Origin: a virus
DNA: 27,616 nt
Reading direction: 5' to 3' (one strand)
Virus record (IMG/VR): IMGVR_UViG_3300025759_000543
Span: 1-27,616 of that record
Shown here: piece after piece, positions 1-9,394 of the stretch
How the letters are laid out: every line of letters starts with the position of its first letter
Numbering within the stretch: position 1 is the first letter of the stretch
The notes under the pieces: generated by a model
Told to the model about the DNA's origin: nothing
Seen by the model: the letters and a program-made list of their open reading frames with translations, nothing else
Databases searched by the model: none
Position numbers and translations under genes: made by a program

Positions 1-807
1 GCCACTACCGCCACCACCGCCTGAATTGGTGTGGTCAAAAACTCCGGTTTCCCAGCCAAACCTGTTTTCCTTTTTTACAGTAGATTGACTACGGATTTTC
101 ATCGCGTCTTCCCATGTAATACCATCTTTCCACGTAGTGACAGTATTAGTAGATGACTCGTAATGGGAATAAATGAGATTAGAAGAGCTACCATTATCAT
201 TATCATTCGAACTGTTGTTTGGTGGTGGGGGAGGATCTGCAACAGTTACCCAATCGTATATTGGCACATCATACGCTACTTGACTGGTCACGGTATTTTC
301 TGTATATACTTCATATACTCCTGTAGAATAAAATTCAGCCTGAGCATATGATAAAGCTTTAGATTTGTCTAAAATGCTAATATCAATCGCTGTCATTACT
401 CGAGTGCCAATTTTAAAAGATAGGGTATCATTTGATTGTAAGTAAAATGCTCCACTAATAGTTCCCGCAGCATCACTATTAATAGGCCCTGAAGCGTTGG
501 TTGGCCCACCTTGCGCTGTTGGGAATGCAGTAGCATCGATGTAAGTATCGCCTGGAGTTCTCAACTTTGAAGTAATTGCTGAGTTGTTATAAGTATCTAA
601 ATTATAACTTGTATTAATCCATTTTGTAACATCTACTCCATCAAAGAAAATCCAGTGCGGTGTTGATGGCCGAAGACCAACAAATTCAAAAAAGATAAAA
701 GCGGGTTTACAGATATTATTGACTTCATAACCCAAATCTTGTTCTACAGTTTGAGTTTCTTCTCTATATTTTATTTCTGTGCCGACTTGTTGATATTGTA
801 ATGCCAT
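1..807 (-). CDS. Virion structural protein, C-terminus cut by window edge
   Basis: The reading frame is open from an ATG at 807 to base 1, giving 269 codons with no stop, so the C-terminus lies outside the window. It starts 7 bases after the DUF4815 gene stop and is probably co-transcribed with it. The first ~70 residues contain the stretch GLRPSTPHWIFFDGVDV. I associate this type of motif with structural proteins next to DUF4815 proteins in marine T4-like phages (from memory). A low-complexity linker rich in Pro, then Asn/Asp/Ser, lies near residues 195-215, and a Gly-rich run begins at the window edge. This suggests a multi-domain fibre or baseplate-periphery protein. Function not assigned beyond a likely virion component. 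Confidence 0.7.
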   Translation of the reverse strand, partial: MALQYQQVGTEIKYREETQTVEQDLGYEVNNICKPAFIFFEFVGLRPSTPHWIFFDGVDVTKWINTSYNLDTYNNSAITSKLRTPGDTYIDATAFPTAQGGPTNASGPINSDAAGTISGAFYLQSNDTLSFKIGTRVMTAIDISILDKSKALSYAQAEFYSTGVYEVYTENTVTSQVAYDVPIYDWVTVADPPPPPNNSSNDNDNGSSSNLIYSHYESSTNTVTTWKDGITWEDAMKIRSQSTVKKENRFGWETGVFDHTNSGGGGGSG

Positions 808-814
808 TTTTTTA

Positions 815-3781
815 TTATCCTACTCCACCATCTGTATTTTCTTGACCTTGTGATGAAACTACACTTGTACCAATTTCAGCTATAGCAGCAGTTGAACCTA
901 ATTCATAACTAACATCAACTTTCTTACGAGTTGAGAAAGCTTGACGAGGTGGTGCTATTTCTCCAGATCCAACATTCTTATTTAGTTCAAATTGATTTAC
1001 ATTAATAGCTTTTGAAGCTACATTTTGATTAATCATAACTTCTTCAGTGAATTTTGGCCAAACAGTATTACCATAAATTTTTGTACTCACTGATTCGTTT
1101 GAATCGTAATATAGAGAGCTTGTTCTACCAAAAACAAGCGGGCCTACCATACCTAGATTTTTATCAAGACGAGCTCTATAATCTATGTCTGAGATATGAG
1201 ATTGTATATTACTTGTAAAAGTATCACCAGTAATACCTTGCTTTACTCTGTCTGGTAAAGTGGCATCATTAGGATCTCTAACAGTAAGCGCTTGTAAATC
1301 TTGTTCAGCTATTGTAAGAGCTGTAAGTTTTTCTACATTACGTAATCTATCATCCATATTACGGATTTGAGACATATTAAATCCGCGATGATCTACAGTT
1401 CTAATGGTTAGATCTCTTTCATCGAAAGTATATGGATTTAAAGTTACTGTGTGCAATATCAGATCTTGAGGTTTTATATTAGGTAAGATAGGACTATTAT
1501 CTGTTTCACCAGGTGTAACCTGTAAAGTTCCGGTAGGCGACATATGAATTACATCAATCCGTGGCTGCCAGTTTGAAATACTACCTACAGTAATCGTAGA
1601 GGCATTCTTTGGCAATGGCTCAATAACTGCACCAGTTCCTGTAAAATTAGCTCCAGTATTATTTTTTACTGGTCTCATATCAATAACATCAGTCAATCGA
1701 TAAGATTTTCCGGTGCTTGTTGCATAGAATGGAACTTTTTCATAAGCAATGTCGGGATAAGAATTTTTCCCAGCGAAATAGTCTCCAGCAGTATGAGTGA
1801 AATAGTCATAGGTAACTGTTATCGTACCACCCGGTACTGTTTTACCCTGCTTGACTCTTCCTCCACCGACAGTATAAAAGTTATCTCTCTGTCCATTATC
1901 AAATATAAATCTATTCGTAATATCTAAACCAGTAGCATCTTCAACCACAGATCTAAATAAGTAAATATCAGCTTTACTTAATTTAAATTCTCTATTGCTA
2001 ATTGAAACTGATTCAGTTTGATTTGATTGTCTACGTTTAATTTTTAATACAGCTGGCTTATTTTCATATGCTAATAGTCTAACAGCTTTACCATTTTCCA
2101 AATTTGAGATAGTAGTTGTTGTTCCACCAACAGCATCATAAGCTGGAGGGGATATATGCTCACCAGCTGAATCGTACTGTAGTATCCAATTCTCACCATC
2201 TGTAAATGTATTATTTGAAATATCAGAAACTTGGAAACTAGCAGTGCCACCAACTACTGTATCAGTATCGATACGAGTAACTGGCATTGTAACATTTGAA
2301 ACTGATTGAACTCTTCTCCGACCTAATGGGAATAAGAGCGAATTATCTTCTTTATCAATTAGACTTACCACACCTTGTACAGTTTTTAGAGTAGCATAAT
2401 CAGCTGAGTCTGTACCAATAGTTAAAACATTTCTAAATGATTTAGTATCATTTAAAGTAACATCAAACAAATGAATTCGATACTCATTTTCGTACTCATC
2501 AATACTTCTAATTCTTGCTGTACCAATAGCGCTGTCAAATGCATAATTATCATACAAGTTAATTGTATCAAAATTAGAAATCTTTCCAATCAGACCTCTA
2601 AAGTTTGCGCTATCAGCTAGTACATAGTTACCATATCTTGATGAAACAAACGTATTTGTTTTAGTATCTAAATCAGTAGATGTGCTTCTCGGTTTTTGAA
2701 CTCTTAAAGGATTGGCTGCAGCCGCTCTTTCAACTCTATTACCCTTAATAAATGCTGTACCACCATTTACTACATAGCGCAGATAATCTGTGTCACTATC
2801 TGTTTGTACAGATAGATTAAATTCATTACCTGGATTTTTTACAATAAAATCACCATTAATATCAAACGTTCTTGCTGCTAGCATGTTTGTGATTTCACCG
2901 AGTTCATCAGAATGATTAATCTTACGTACTACACCACTTATCATTTCATACAAACGATAGAATGTTTTTCCAGCAGCAGCCTCTGATTCTTTTTGCAAAA
3001 CCAAGCGAATTCTATAACGATCAGCACCTGGTGAAGTTAAGTTAGGAGTAGATCCAGCGTTATCATACAGAGCATTATCATCAGCCGTTGTAATAATTTC
3101 TTCATATAACTCAAAACCAATCACTTCGGTTGGGTTTGGATTATATTTTTCAATAACTAATGTTTGAGCTTCAACGGTAACCATATGTCCAGCAACGAAA
3201 GTGTCAAATGCTGGAGTCTCAATCATAGATCCTTTACCAATTGCCAAATCACTTTGGTCATTGGCAGCTACTGTAAGAGTACCAGTACCAGCACTAGTGC
3301 TATAGTTAAGAATATCATTAGCATTAAATGTCGCTGGAGCTTCTTCTGTATCAGAAGAAGTTTCCTCGGCTGAACTAATATAACTTACTAGCAAAGTAGC
3401 TGGATCTCCACCAAGAGTAGCTGGAATTGCAGCTTTTACAATAGCAGTACAACCATCACCAGTTCCGACATTATTATAAATTCTTGTTCCAACAAGCGTA
3501 GAATAATCATCTCCAAGACCACCAAAAGAAACTAATTTAACATATCCAACTGGATTAAATCCAGAGCTAACTGCTCCAGCGGATCCATATATTCCGCCTT
3601 CTTTGAATAAGAATTTTCCCATCCGCGCTGTTTCAGCTTGGATGATAGTTTGCAGTTGAGTTAATTCTCTTGCTTGAAGAGCTCTACCATTATTAAATAA
3701 AATTCGGTGATAATGATCACTATCACGATAATCATCTTTATATTCTGTTGCAAACGTTGTTTGTGTTAAATTAGTAGCCAT
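815..3781 (-). CDS. DUF4815-type virion structural protein
   Basis: This 988-aa protein has an N-terminus (LTQTTFATEYKDDYRDSDHY followed by FNNGRALQARELTQLQ) typical of the DUF4815 family of large virion proteins in T4-like marine phages and some jumbo phages. The rest is rich in Thr, Asn, Asp and Gly, as in beta-rich baseplate or fibre proteins. I see no catalytic motif. It lies just downstream of gp8, roughly where T4 has its peripheral baseplate genes 9-12, so a role at the baseplate rim or in fibre attachment is an inference from position. ATG at 3781, 9 bases after the gp8 stop. Family call is good; the mechanical role is unknown. Confidence 0.8.
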   Translation of the reverse strand: MATNLTQTTFATEYKDDYRDSDHYHRILFNNGRALQARELTQLQTIIQAETARMGKFLFKEGGIYGSAGAVSSGFNPVGYVKLVSFGGLGDDYSTLVGTRIYNNVGTGDGCTAIVKAAIPATLGGDPATLLVSYISSAEETSSDTEEAPATFNANDILNYSTSAGTGTLTVAANDQSDLAIGKGSMIETPAFDTFVAGHMVTVEAQTLVIEKYNPNPTEVIGFELYEEIITTADDNALYDNAGSTPNLTSPGADRYRIRLVLQKESEAAAGKTFYRLYEMISGVVRKINHSDELGEITNMLAARTFDINGDFIVKNPGNEFNLSVQTDSDTDYLRYVVNGGTAFIKGNRVERAAAANPLRVQKPRSTSTDLDTKTNTFVSSRYGNYVLADSANFRGLIGKISNFDTINLYDNYAFDSAIGTARIRSIDEYENEYRIHLFDVTLNDTKSFRNVLTIGTDSADYATLKTVQGVVSLIDKEDNSLLFPLGRRRVQSVSNVTMPVTRIDTDTVVGGTASFQVSDISNNTFTDGENWILQYDSAGEHISPPAYDAVGGTTTTISNLENGKAVRLLAYENKPAVLKIKRRQSNQTESVSISNREFKLSKADIYLFRSVVEDATGLDITNRFIFDNGQRDNFYTVGGGRVKQGKTVPGGTITVTYDYFTHTAGDYFAGKNSYPDIAYEKVPFYATSTGKSYRLTDVIDMRPVKNNTGANFTGTGAVIEPLPKNASTITVGSISNWQPRIDVIHMSPTGTLQVTPGETDNSPILPNIKPQDLILHTVTLNPYTFDERDLTIRTVDHRGFNMSQIRNMDDRLRNVEKLTALTIAEQDLQALTVRDPNDATLPDRVKQGITGDTFTSNIQSHISDIDYRARLDKNLGMVGPLVFGRTSSLYYDSNESVSTKIYGNTVWPKFTEEVMINQNVASKAINVNQFELNKNVGSGEIAPPRQAFSTRKKVDVSYELGSTAAIAEIGTSVVSSQGQENTDGGVG

Positions 3782-3790
3782 TGTATATCC

Positions 3791-5254
3791 TTAGAGTCTA
3801 ATAACGACTTTAATGTCTTCGGTTTGGACTGCATCACGAGTGATTGGTTCAATATTTGATAGGAACAATAAATCACCAGAGTGTGGGTTAACATCAGGTC
3901 TTATTGCGGCAGAATCAGCCGTGATGCCTGACGTAGCCCCAATCGAAATAGTATCACCATTAGCAAAGGCTTCAAAGCCTGTAGTAATATCATCTTGGTG
4001 GTACCAAATTCTAGTTGGAGATCCAGCATCTGACCAATCTAAAAGAGCTTTAGCAGTTCCACCAGTCTTAGAAATAGTGTCGGGTGTTCGGAAAGTAAGT
4101 CCAGTATATTGGCCATCTAACTTCATTTGTTTTAGAGCCAATCCAGAAAGTCCGGTGAATTTGGTAACATCATTATCACTATCAAAATTGAGAGGATTTC
4201 TAAGAAGTCCTACTTGTCTATAATCTTGATCTACTACAAAAGTTGGGCTACCATTGACTTGTTCATCTGCTTCAGGCTTAATATTGAACATAATCGCATT
4301 TGCTTTTAAATCCTCAATTGGATTATATCCAAGGCCATTAACTGGAGCAAAGACTGGTTTAATAATAGCTCCAGATCCACCACCAGAATTAATTGTAATT
4401 TTTACGTTTGCATAATCGTAACCAGATCCAAGAGCAGCATTGAAAGTTGGTTTAGTTATATCAACTCCAACTCCAGCACTATCACCAATCATGACATGAC
4501 CAATAACGCCATTACTTTGAACGATAGCTCTACAGGTTGCGCCAGATCCATTTCCAACAACGCTTAAAGTAATTGCACCAGAAGTGTTTGAATATCCGGT
4601 CCCGCCGTTAATGACATCATATGCCACAATAGAACCAGCTGCAGCTCCGGTTTTTGCTAGGTACTGACCATAGTATGGATCACCAGCAGCTGCTGAATCG
4701 ACATACTTACATGGCATCCAAGCAGCAGTCATAAAGCTGTTAGCATCTGGTGTTGAAATTGTATATAGATATTTCCAAATGTAACCATCGGTTTCAAGCG
4801 TTAAAGTGTTATTAGTATGATCTGGCTTTTGGTCTGATGGTTGTTCTTCACCAGCAGCGTTTTTATTTGATCTAATACAAACATATACGTTATTATCTTC
4901 AGTAATTACATATGGCGATTGTGCTGCTGGATGGTTTGTTGTTTCCCAATCAGAGAATTCATAATATGTATCTCCTGCTGTCCAATCTCTTTTTGGTACT
5001 ACCCAGCTGAAAGCTTCAACTGCTTTTACAGACTGCATTCTATATCTGAATTCTCTTTCATCACGCTTATTAACACTAAAACCAGGAATGGTTGTATCAT
5101 TAACACTAGCGTTCGTAGGATCGCTCCATACTTCTGATCTACCAATTGCAATATAGTAATTGTTGTCAGAATCACCTACTCTAGTTCCTTCATTTTCATT
5201 AAAGAGCTTTTGAACTAAGTCTCTTTTAAGTGTATCTGTTAAAATAGAACTCAT
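3791..5254 (-). CDS. 8: Baseplate wedge protein gp8
   Basis: 487 aa (T4 gp8 is 334). Landmarks match T4 gp8 in order. IAIGRSEVWSD near residue 36 resembles T4 ITFGRSEPWSS. VVPKRDW near 85 resembles IPRRDW. DGYIWKYLYTI near 156 resembles the T4 GYVWEYLFEI. YRQVGLLRNPL near 345 resembles FRQISIITNPL. HSGDLLFLSN near 458 resembles HSGEMIYMEN. T4 gp8 is a dimeric wedge subunit that binds gp10, gp7 and gp6. The extra length comes partly from a Gly-rich GxGY repeat region at residues ~209-312, and partly from a second insert between ~360 and 455. Follows the fibre-like gene by 10 bases, with an AGGAAA ribosome site. Confidence 0.9.
   Translation of the reverse strand: MSSILTDTLKRDLVQKLFNENEGTRVGDSDNNYYIAIGRSEVWSDPTNASVNDTTIPGFSVNKRDEREFRYRMQSVKAVEAFSWVVPKRDWTAGDTYYEFSDWETTNHPAAQSPYVITEDNNVYVCIRSNKNAAGEEQPSDQKPDHTNNTLTLETDGYIWKYLYTISTPDANSFMTAAWMPCKYVDSAAAGDPYYGQYLAKTGAAAGSIVAYDVINGGTGYSNTSGAITLSVVGNGSGATCRAIVQSNGVIGHVMIGDSAGVGVDITKPTFNAALGSGYDYANVKITINSGGGSGAIIKPVFAPVNGLGYNPIEDLKANAIMFNIKPEADEQVNGSPTFVVDQDYRQVGLLRNPLNFDSDNDVTKFTGLSGLALKQMKLDGQYTGLTFRTPDTISKTGGTAKALLDWSDAGSPTRIWYHQDDITTGFEAFANGDTISIGATSGITADSAAIRPDVNPHSGDLLFLSNIEPITRDAVQTEDIKVVIRL
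4319..4630 (-). repeat. GxGY repeat insertion inside gp8
   Basis: Encodes residues ~209-312 of gp8. Units of the form NGGTGYS / GSGATC, LGSGYDYANVKI / GGGSGAII and NGLGYNP recur here. They resemble the repeats in gp53 of the same phage. T4 gp8 lacks this segment. It is probably a surface-exposed beta domain. Confidence 0.65.
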
Positions 5255-5264
5255 TTTTTATTTC

Positions 5265-6248
5265 CTATGCAGATATTGTATATTCGCCACCAATGACATA
5301 CCATTTGCTATTTATCCATACCATCATAACCGCTTGCGCTTCGGTAAGCTTGATGGTATATGTTGGATTAGCATTACCAAATGAAGTTGGATCGATAGTC
5401 ACTGTACTTGTGCCAATATTTGTAAATATTTTTATTTCTCCAGCCACATTGCCATCAGCTACAGTAACAGTAATAAGATTTGTTACAGTATAATGTGATC
5501 CAGTAGAAGAAGCGGTGGATGTAGTACTAATAGCCGAATCTACTGGGATTGCAAACTTATCAACTGTAACCGAACCTGTGCCTTTAGACTGCAGAGCTAA
5601 ATTGATATTTGTAGATCCACCCGTAGAAGTTATTGAAGGAGCACCACCATTTGAATTTTGTACTGTAATCTCATTAGTAGCTGAACCAGTGGCAGTGAAT
5701 TTAATTATTTCATTATTATTAGTATCATTTATTCCAGTTATAATTTTTGGAGAAGTAATAGTGGCTCCAGCAGAAATAACTGTTCCACTTCCAAGTGTTT
5801 TATTTGTTAAGCTCTGAGTATCAGTAGTACCAACAACAACGCCTGTTGGAATAGCTTTAGCAGAAGCAGATCCGTCAATATTACCTGAACCGTTTGATAC
5901 GACAAAGCTACTAGCAGCAATTCCTGATAATGTATTATTATCTGCGCTAATAGTTTTATTAGTCAAAGTCTGTGTGGCAGTATCAAGTAAGATATTTCCT
6001 GTTGAATCAGGAAAAGTAATTTCGATTTGAGAAGCGCCTTCGACAAAGCCAAGTTTAGTTCTATAAGAAACACCAACAAAATCTAAACCGCTGTCTGTAA
6101 GAAGTGTAGTTCCTGATGCAGATGAATCACCGCCTAATCTAGCGTACAGCTCTTCAAAATTAGAATTAATCTTTATTCCAGCAGTACGAAGCGTATCGCC
6201 GGTTCCATCATTTGCCAGAGATCCTGTATTGATTGTGCGTCTAGCCAT
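5265..6248 (-). CDS. Fibre-like virion structural protein with TNKT repeats
   Basis: 327 aa. The N-terminus contains INTGSLANDGTGDTLRTAG followed by KINSNFEELY, a motif I recognise from structural proteins of marine T4-like phages and probably a docking module. The middle is a low-complexity beta-rich region with TLTNKTISADNNTLSG and SLTNKTLGSGTVISAG repeats, as in phage fibre shafts. The end (VWINSKWYVIGGEYTIS) could be a small tip or trimerisation domain. It sits between the gp7-position gene and gp8, where T4 has no gene. It has its own late-type promoter box 29 bases upstream, so it may be made in extra amounts. A short fibre or baseplate decoration is an inference. Confidence 0.6.
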   Translation of the reverse strand: MARRTINTGSLANDGTGDTLRTAGIKINSNFEELYARLGGDSSASGTTLLTDSGLDFVGVSYRTKLGFVEGASQIEITFPDSTGNILLDTATQTLTNKTISADNNTLSGIAASSFVVSNGSGNIDGSASAKAIPTGVVVGTTDTQSLTNKTLGSGTVISAGATITSPKIITGINDTNNNEIIKFTATGSATNEITVQNSNGGAPSITSTGGSTNINLALQSKGTGSVTVDKFAIPVDSAISTTSTASSTGSHYTVTNLITVTVADGNVAGEIKIFTNIGTSTVTIDPTSFGNANPTYTIKLTEAQAVMMVWINSKWYVIGGEYTISA

Positions 6249-6276
6249 TTGTTTTTCTCATCTCGTTAGTTGAAAT

Positions 6277-6284
6277 TATTTATA
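6277..6284 (-). promoter_or_regulatory. Late promoter box TATAAATA
   Basis: Exact match on the minus strand to the T4 late-promoter -10 element, in the gap between the gp7-position gene and the fibre-like gene. It lies 29 bases upstream of the ATG at 6248. T4 late promoters have no -35 element and are read by RNA polymerase with gp55 and gp33; gp33 is encoded in this window. Confidence 0.7.
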
Positions 6285-6289
6285 ACCGT

Positions 6290-7366
6290 TTATGGTATCC
6301 AATTATCAGAATCTGCGGTATTTGCAGAATCAAATACTGTCCATGTTTTACCTTCATCAAATGTAGATAGAACAAGATCACTGTCACCAAGTGAATTCTC
6401 TTCATCAAAGGTCGCAGAAGTTCTAAATACTGAAGTAATAGAATCTGAATCATCCATAGTTGAAGAATTAGCATCCAACATTTCTTCAAGAGTATAACCT
6501 TGCATATCAGTAATTGAAATGTCTCCAATTTGTCTGAAGAACTGATCTGTATTTTGTCTGTGAATACCGTATGTTGTGTCGCCATCTACTAGGAGTGTAG
6601 TACTTGAGAATGCGCTAGAAGTTAGATCAGCAACAAGAGTTCTTTGAACTGCTTCTACAATTGGATCACCAGCACCAACTTGATCTTCCAAAGCATTTTC
6701 ATTAACTAATTCAAGTAAAAGTTCTGCACCTAAATACACTCCACCTGGATGGACAAACAACTTATATACATCTCTCCAGTCTGTGATAGAAACACCAACA
6801 CGAATAAGTATTGACATTACTTGATAAAGCTTATCATCAGTCAGATATCGTTCAGACGTTGCTCCTATTTCTGAAGCAGGAGTTTTTATTTGTTCTCCAG
6901 CAATATTAGAACTATTTAAAGAATAATCTATTTCTGGACCAATTTTAAAAATATTTTCTTTTGGATAAACTATTGTAGGGTCTTTACCATAAAATCCTCT
7001 AAAGAACTGTTCGGTAGAATACTTTGTTCCTTTTGATCTATACAATAGATTAGAAAATTTAATAGCTTCTCTTTTATTTAAAAATCCACCAAAATAAGAT
7101 TGCCCTAAGAGTAACTCATCTTCTAAAAAGGGAAGATTTATATCTGGAGCTTGTGTAGCATCTTTAGATTCATATAAATTTCTAATCTTAGTTGATGGCC
7201 CATCAGCAGAATCCATAAACTCATAATATGCTTCAAAAAGTTGTTTTAGTTTTGGAAAATCAATGCCAAAATATTCTGGCAAAACATTATCAATTTCTGC
7301 CCTTTGAAAATTCAATGGCAATCTATTATTGTCTATTAGTGTTCTATCTTTATAATTATGTGACAT
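6290..7366 (-). CDS. Baseplate structural protein in the gp7 position
   Basis: 358 aa. N-terminal motif VLPEYFGIDFPKLKQLFEAY followed by EFMD, typical of a virion protein family encoded after gp6 in marine T4-like phages. FLNKREAIKFSNLLYRSKGT and FFRGFYGKDP follow. The ATG overlaps the gp6 stop by one base, so translation is probably coupled. In T4 this position is gene 7 (1032 aa), whose product joins gp6, gp8, gp10 and gp53 in the wedge. By position this is a gp7 analogue, but it is about a third of the length and I cannot show homology by eye. The last ~100 residues are Asp/Ser/Thr-rich and lack clear motifs. Confidence 0.6.
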   Translation of the reverse strand: MSHNYKDRTLIDNNRLPLNFQRAEIDNVLPEYFGIDFPKLKQLFEAYYEFMDSADGPSTKIRNLYESKDATQAPDINLPFLEDELLLGQSYFGGFLNKREAIKFSNLLYRSKGTKYSTEQFFRGFYGKDPTIVYPKENIFKIGPEIDYSLNSSNIAGEQIKTPASEIGATSERYLTDDKLYQVMSILIRVGVSITDWRDVYKLFVHPGGVYLGAELLLELVNENALEDQVGAGDPIVEAVQRTLVADLTSSAFSSTTLLVDGDTTYGIHRQNTDQFFRQIGDISITDMQGYTLEEMLDANSSTMDDSDSITSVFRTSATFDEENSLGDSDLVLSTFDEGKTWTVFDSANTADSDNWIP

Positions 7367-9393
7367 TAATTTGTTGCCGTTGTTGTTATAACTTTAACTA
7401 GAGATCTTGTTGAATCATATTCTAATATTTCATTTCTTACTGGAGATATTGCTGATTGGTTAGCAGGAACAGCAGCTACTTTAATTTCTGATCCACCACC
7501 AACAATAGAAGTAGGATTAAAAAAGTTAATAGTAACTTTCCCTGTTGAAGGATCAAAGTTTCCAATATTATCTACTTCAACGGTTTCTCCAAGCACAGCA
7601 ATTACTTGAATATCCGTACTAGACAATTTATTTCTTAGAATACAGTTTTTACCATTATATACAAACTGATTACTTGTAATAATATATTCGTTATTATCTG
7701 CTAATGCAATACTTACTGGGAATGATAAAACATTAGACATATTAGCAGAAGCAGCTGTTAAATCAGATAAAATTCCAGCATAGTTTTTGCTTTGAATTGT
7801 TGAATTTTTTATCAAATAGTTAGCAGCATCTTTATATTTTCCTGATGAAACCATATCAACAATAACTAGAAAAGCACGTGCTTTTATAGTGGGATTGCCA
7901 TCATTATTAAGAGTAAGGTTCAACACTACAGTAGCAATGCTTGGAGCACTAGGAACAAACCTTTGCTGCATTCTCACATCTGCTCTAGAAGATAAGATAG
8001 CTGGATCAATGTCATCAACCAAAGAAAGAAGATTAGAACGTCTAAAGGATTGTTTAAATTTACCAGTATTTAAATTGAAGTAGCTTGAAACTTGGTTTTG
8101 TACAGCAGATACAACATTATTTTGAGTGGCATCTGTAAGTTTAGGGTTAAACTGGAAGAACAAGTCTGTTTCAACATAAGTTTTTACTGGATCTTCAAAT
8201 CTTAAATTAAATGATGTAATCGCTAGCTGTTTTGCTAGATCTAAAATTTCTCTTTTCTTAATGATTTGTGTATCAAGACTTACATTATCCTCAAACACAA
8301 TAGATGTAAATACTGCACCATATTCGGGTGTGGCAGCAATTTCACCACCAAAGGAAACAATGTCTTTAATAAAAGTTGAAAATTTACGTAGAATCAAAGA
8401 AGAATAATCTTCGGCTGTTACCATTCTATTCTGAGATGCATATTGGAATGGAGCATTCTTTCTAATTGATTCAATGGTTTCTTTTGAAGATCCACCGACA
8501 CTATTTACGATTGTAGTATTACTAATCTCTGCATTAAATGTTCCGGATGAACCAAAGGTTAAAGAACCAGATCTTGTAAATACCGAAGCTCCATTTGCTG
8601 CATCTCCATTTGTAGAAAGATATTCTATTTCAATTCTTGTTCCAGCTCCTGGAGCTACTCCAAATGTTTCACCGTCACCAAATGATAATTCGTAGTACCC
8701 ATTTGGTGATTCTTTTAAAATGTATATTGTTGAGGTTGATGTAATACTTGTTGCATTAATTATGTTTTGATATATTACGTAGTTTGAAGAAGTAAATGAA
8801 TCATATATTTTTACAGTAACAGTATCAGCATCCATCCTAGTATCTGGTATGACATAAACAGGATTATCTTCATATTGACCAACTAAAAAAGTTTTAGTTT
8901 TTCTAGTTCCTTCATAGATGGGAATTCTATTAGATCCATCTGCTGTTTTAAATTCATAAAAACCAGTTCCATCATCATTTGCTTCATATAATTCAATAGT
9001 AGAAAAAGTGTATGCTACATCATCTACTGTAGTAGAAAATGTGGTATAAGCTGGAAGAGATATTTTAGTATCTACATTTGTCTCTGTTGTTGTAACATAT
9101 AATCTTACAGTTGCTTGAGAAGCAGTTGTAGTATCCGGAACATATCCAATACCTTCAGCCAAAGAAACAACAGAGCTTCTCAACTGCGCAGTTGGCAGAT
9201 AAGATTCATTTAAAGCAAAGTTAGCAATAAGAGCATTAATATGAGTATTATATGCTAGTACATCAAGAATATTTGAAAGTCCTGAGGCTTCAAAATTATA
9301 ATCTTTAAACTCTTCTTTATTTGCTAAAAAAGTTTTTAAGTTGCTCTTAATATTATTAAAATCTAGAGCTGTTGATTTTATAGTTGTTGCCAT
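7366..9393 (-). CDS. 6: Baseplate wedge protein gp6
   Basis: 675 aa, close to T4 gp6 (660 aa). The N-terminus (FNNIKSNLKTFLANKEEF, then DYNFEASGLSNILDVLAYNT and ALNESYLPTAQLRSSVVSLA) is the conserved start of the gp6/baseplate J-like family. The central region (YYELSFGDGETFG, then GAGTRIEIEYLSTNGDAANG) is also typical. In T4, gp6 dimers form the continuous ring that joins the six wedges and drives the baseplate change of shape. It begins one base after the gp25 stop and overlaps the next gene by one base. Confidence 0.92.
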   Translation of the reverse strand: MATTIKSTALDFNNIKSNLKTFLANKEEFKDYNFEASGLSNILDVLAYNTHINALIANFALNESYLPTAQLRSSVVSLAEGIGYVPDTTTASQATVRLYVTTTETNVDTKISLPAYTTFSTTVDDVAYTFSTIELYEANDDGTGFYEFKTADGSNRIPIYEGTRKTKTFLVGQYEDNPVYVIPDTRMDADTVTVKIYDSFTSSNYVIYQNIINATSITSTSTIYILKESPNGYYELSFGDGETFGVAPGAGTRIEIEYLSTNGDAANGASVFTRSGSLTFGSSGTFNAEISNTTIVNSVGGSSKETIESIRKNAPFQYASQNRMVTAEDYSSLILRKFSTFIKDIVSFGGEIAATPEYGAVFTSIVFEDNVSLDTQIIKKREILDLAKQLAITSFNLRFEDPVKTYVETDLFFQFNPKLTDATQNNVVSAVQNQVSSYFNLNTGKFKQSFRRSNLLSLVDDIDPAILSSRADVRMQQRFVPSAPSIATVVLNLTLNNDGNPTIKARAFLVIVDMVSSGKYKDAANYLIKNSTIQSKNYAGILSDLTAASANMSNVLSFPVSIALADNNEYIITSNQFVYNGKNCILRNKLSSTDIQVIAVLGETVEVDNIGNFDPSTGKVTINFFNPTSIVGGGSEIKVAAVPANQSAISPVRNEILEYDSTRSLVKVITTTATN

Positions 9394-9394
9394 G

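Noticed and set aside
163-351. 62-codon plus-strand frame
   Set aside because: Antisense to the linker of the edge structural gene; Ile/Trp/Gly low-complexity product.
3813-4223. 136-codon plus-strand frame opposite gp8
   Set aside because: Antisense to the conserved C-terminal part of gp8; no initiation signal.
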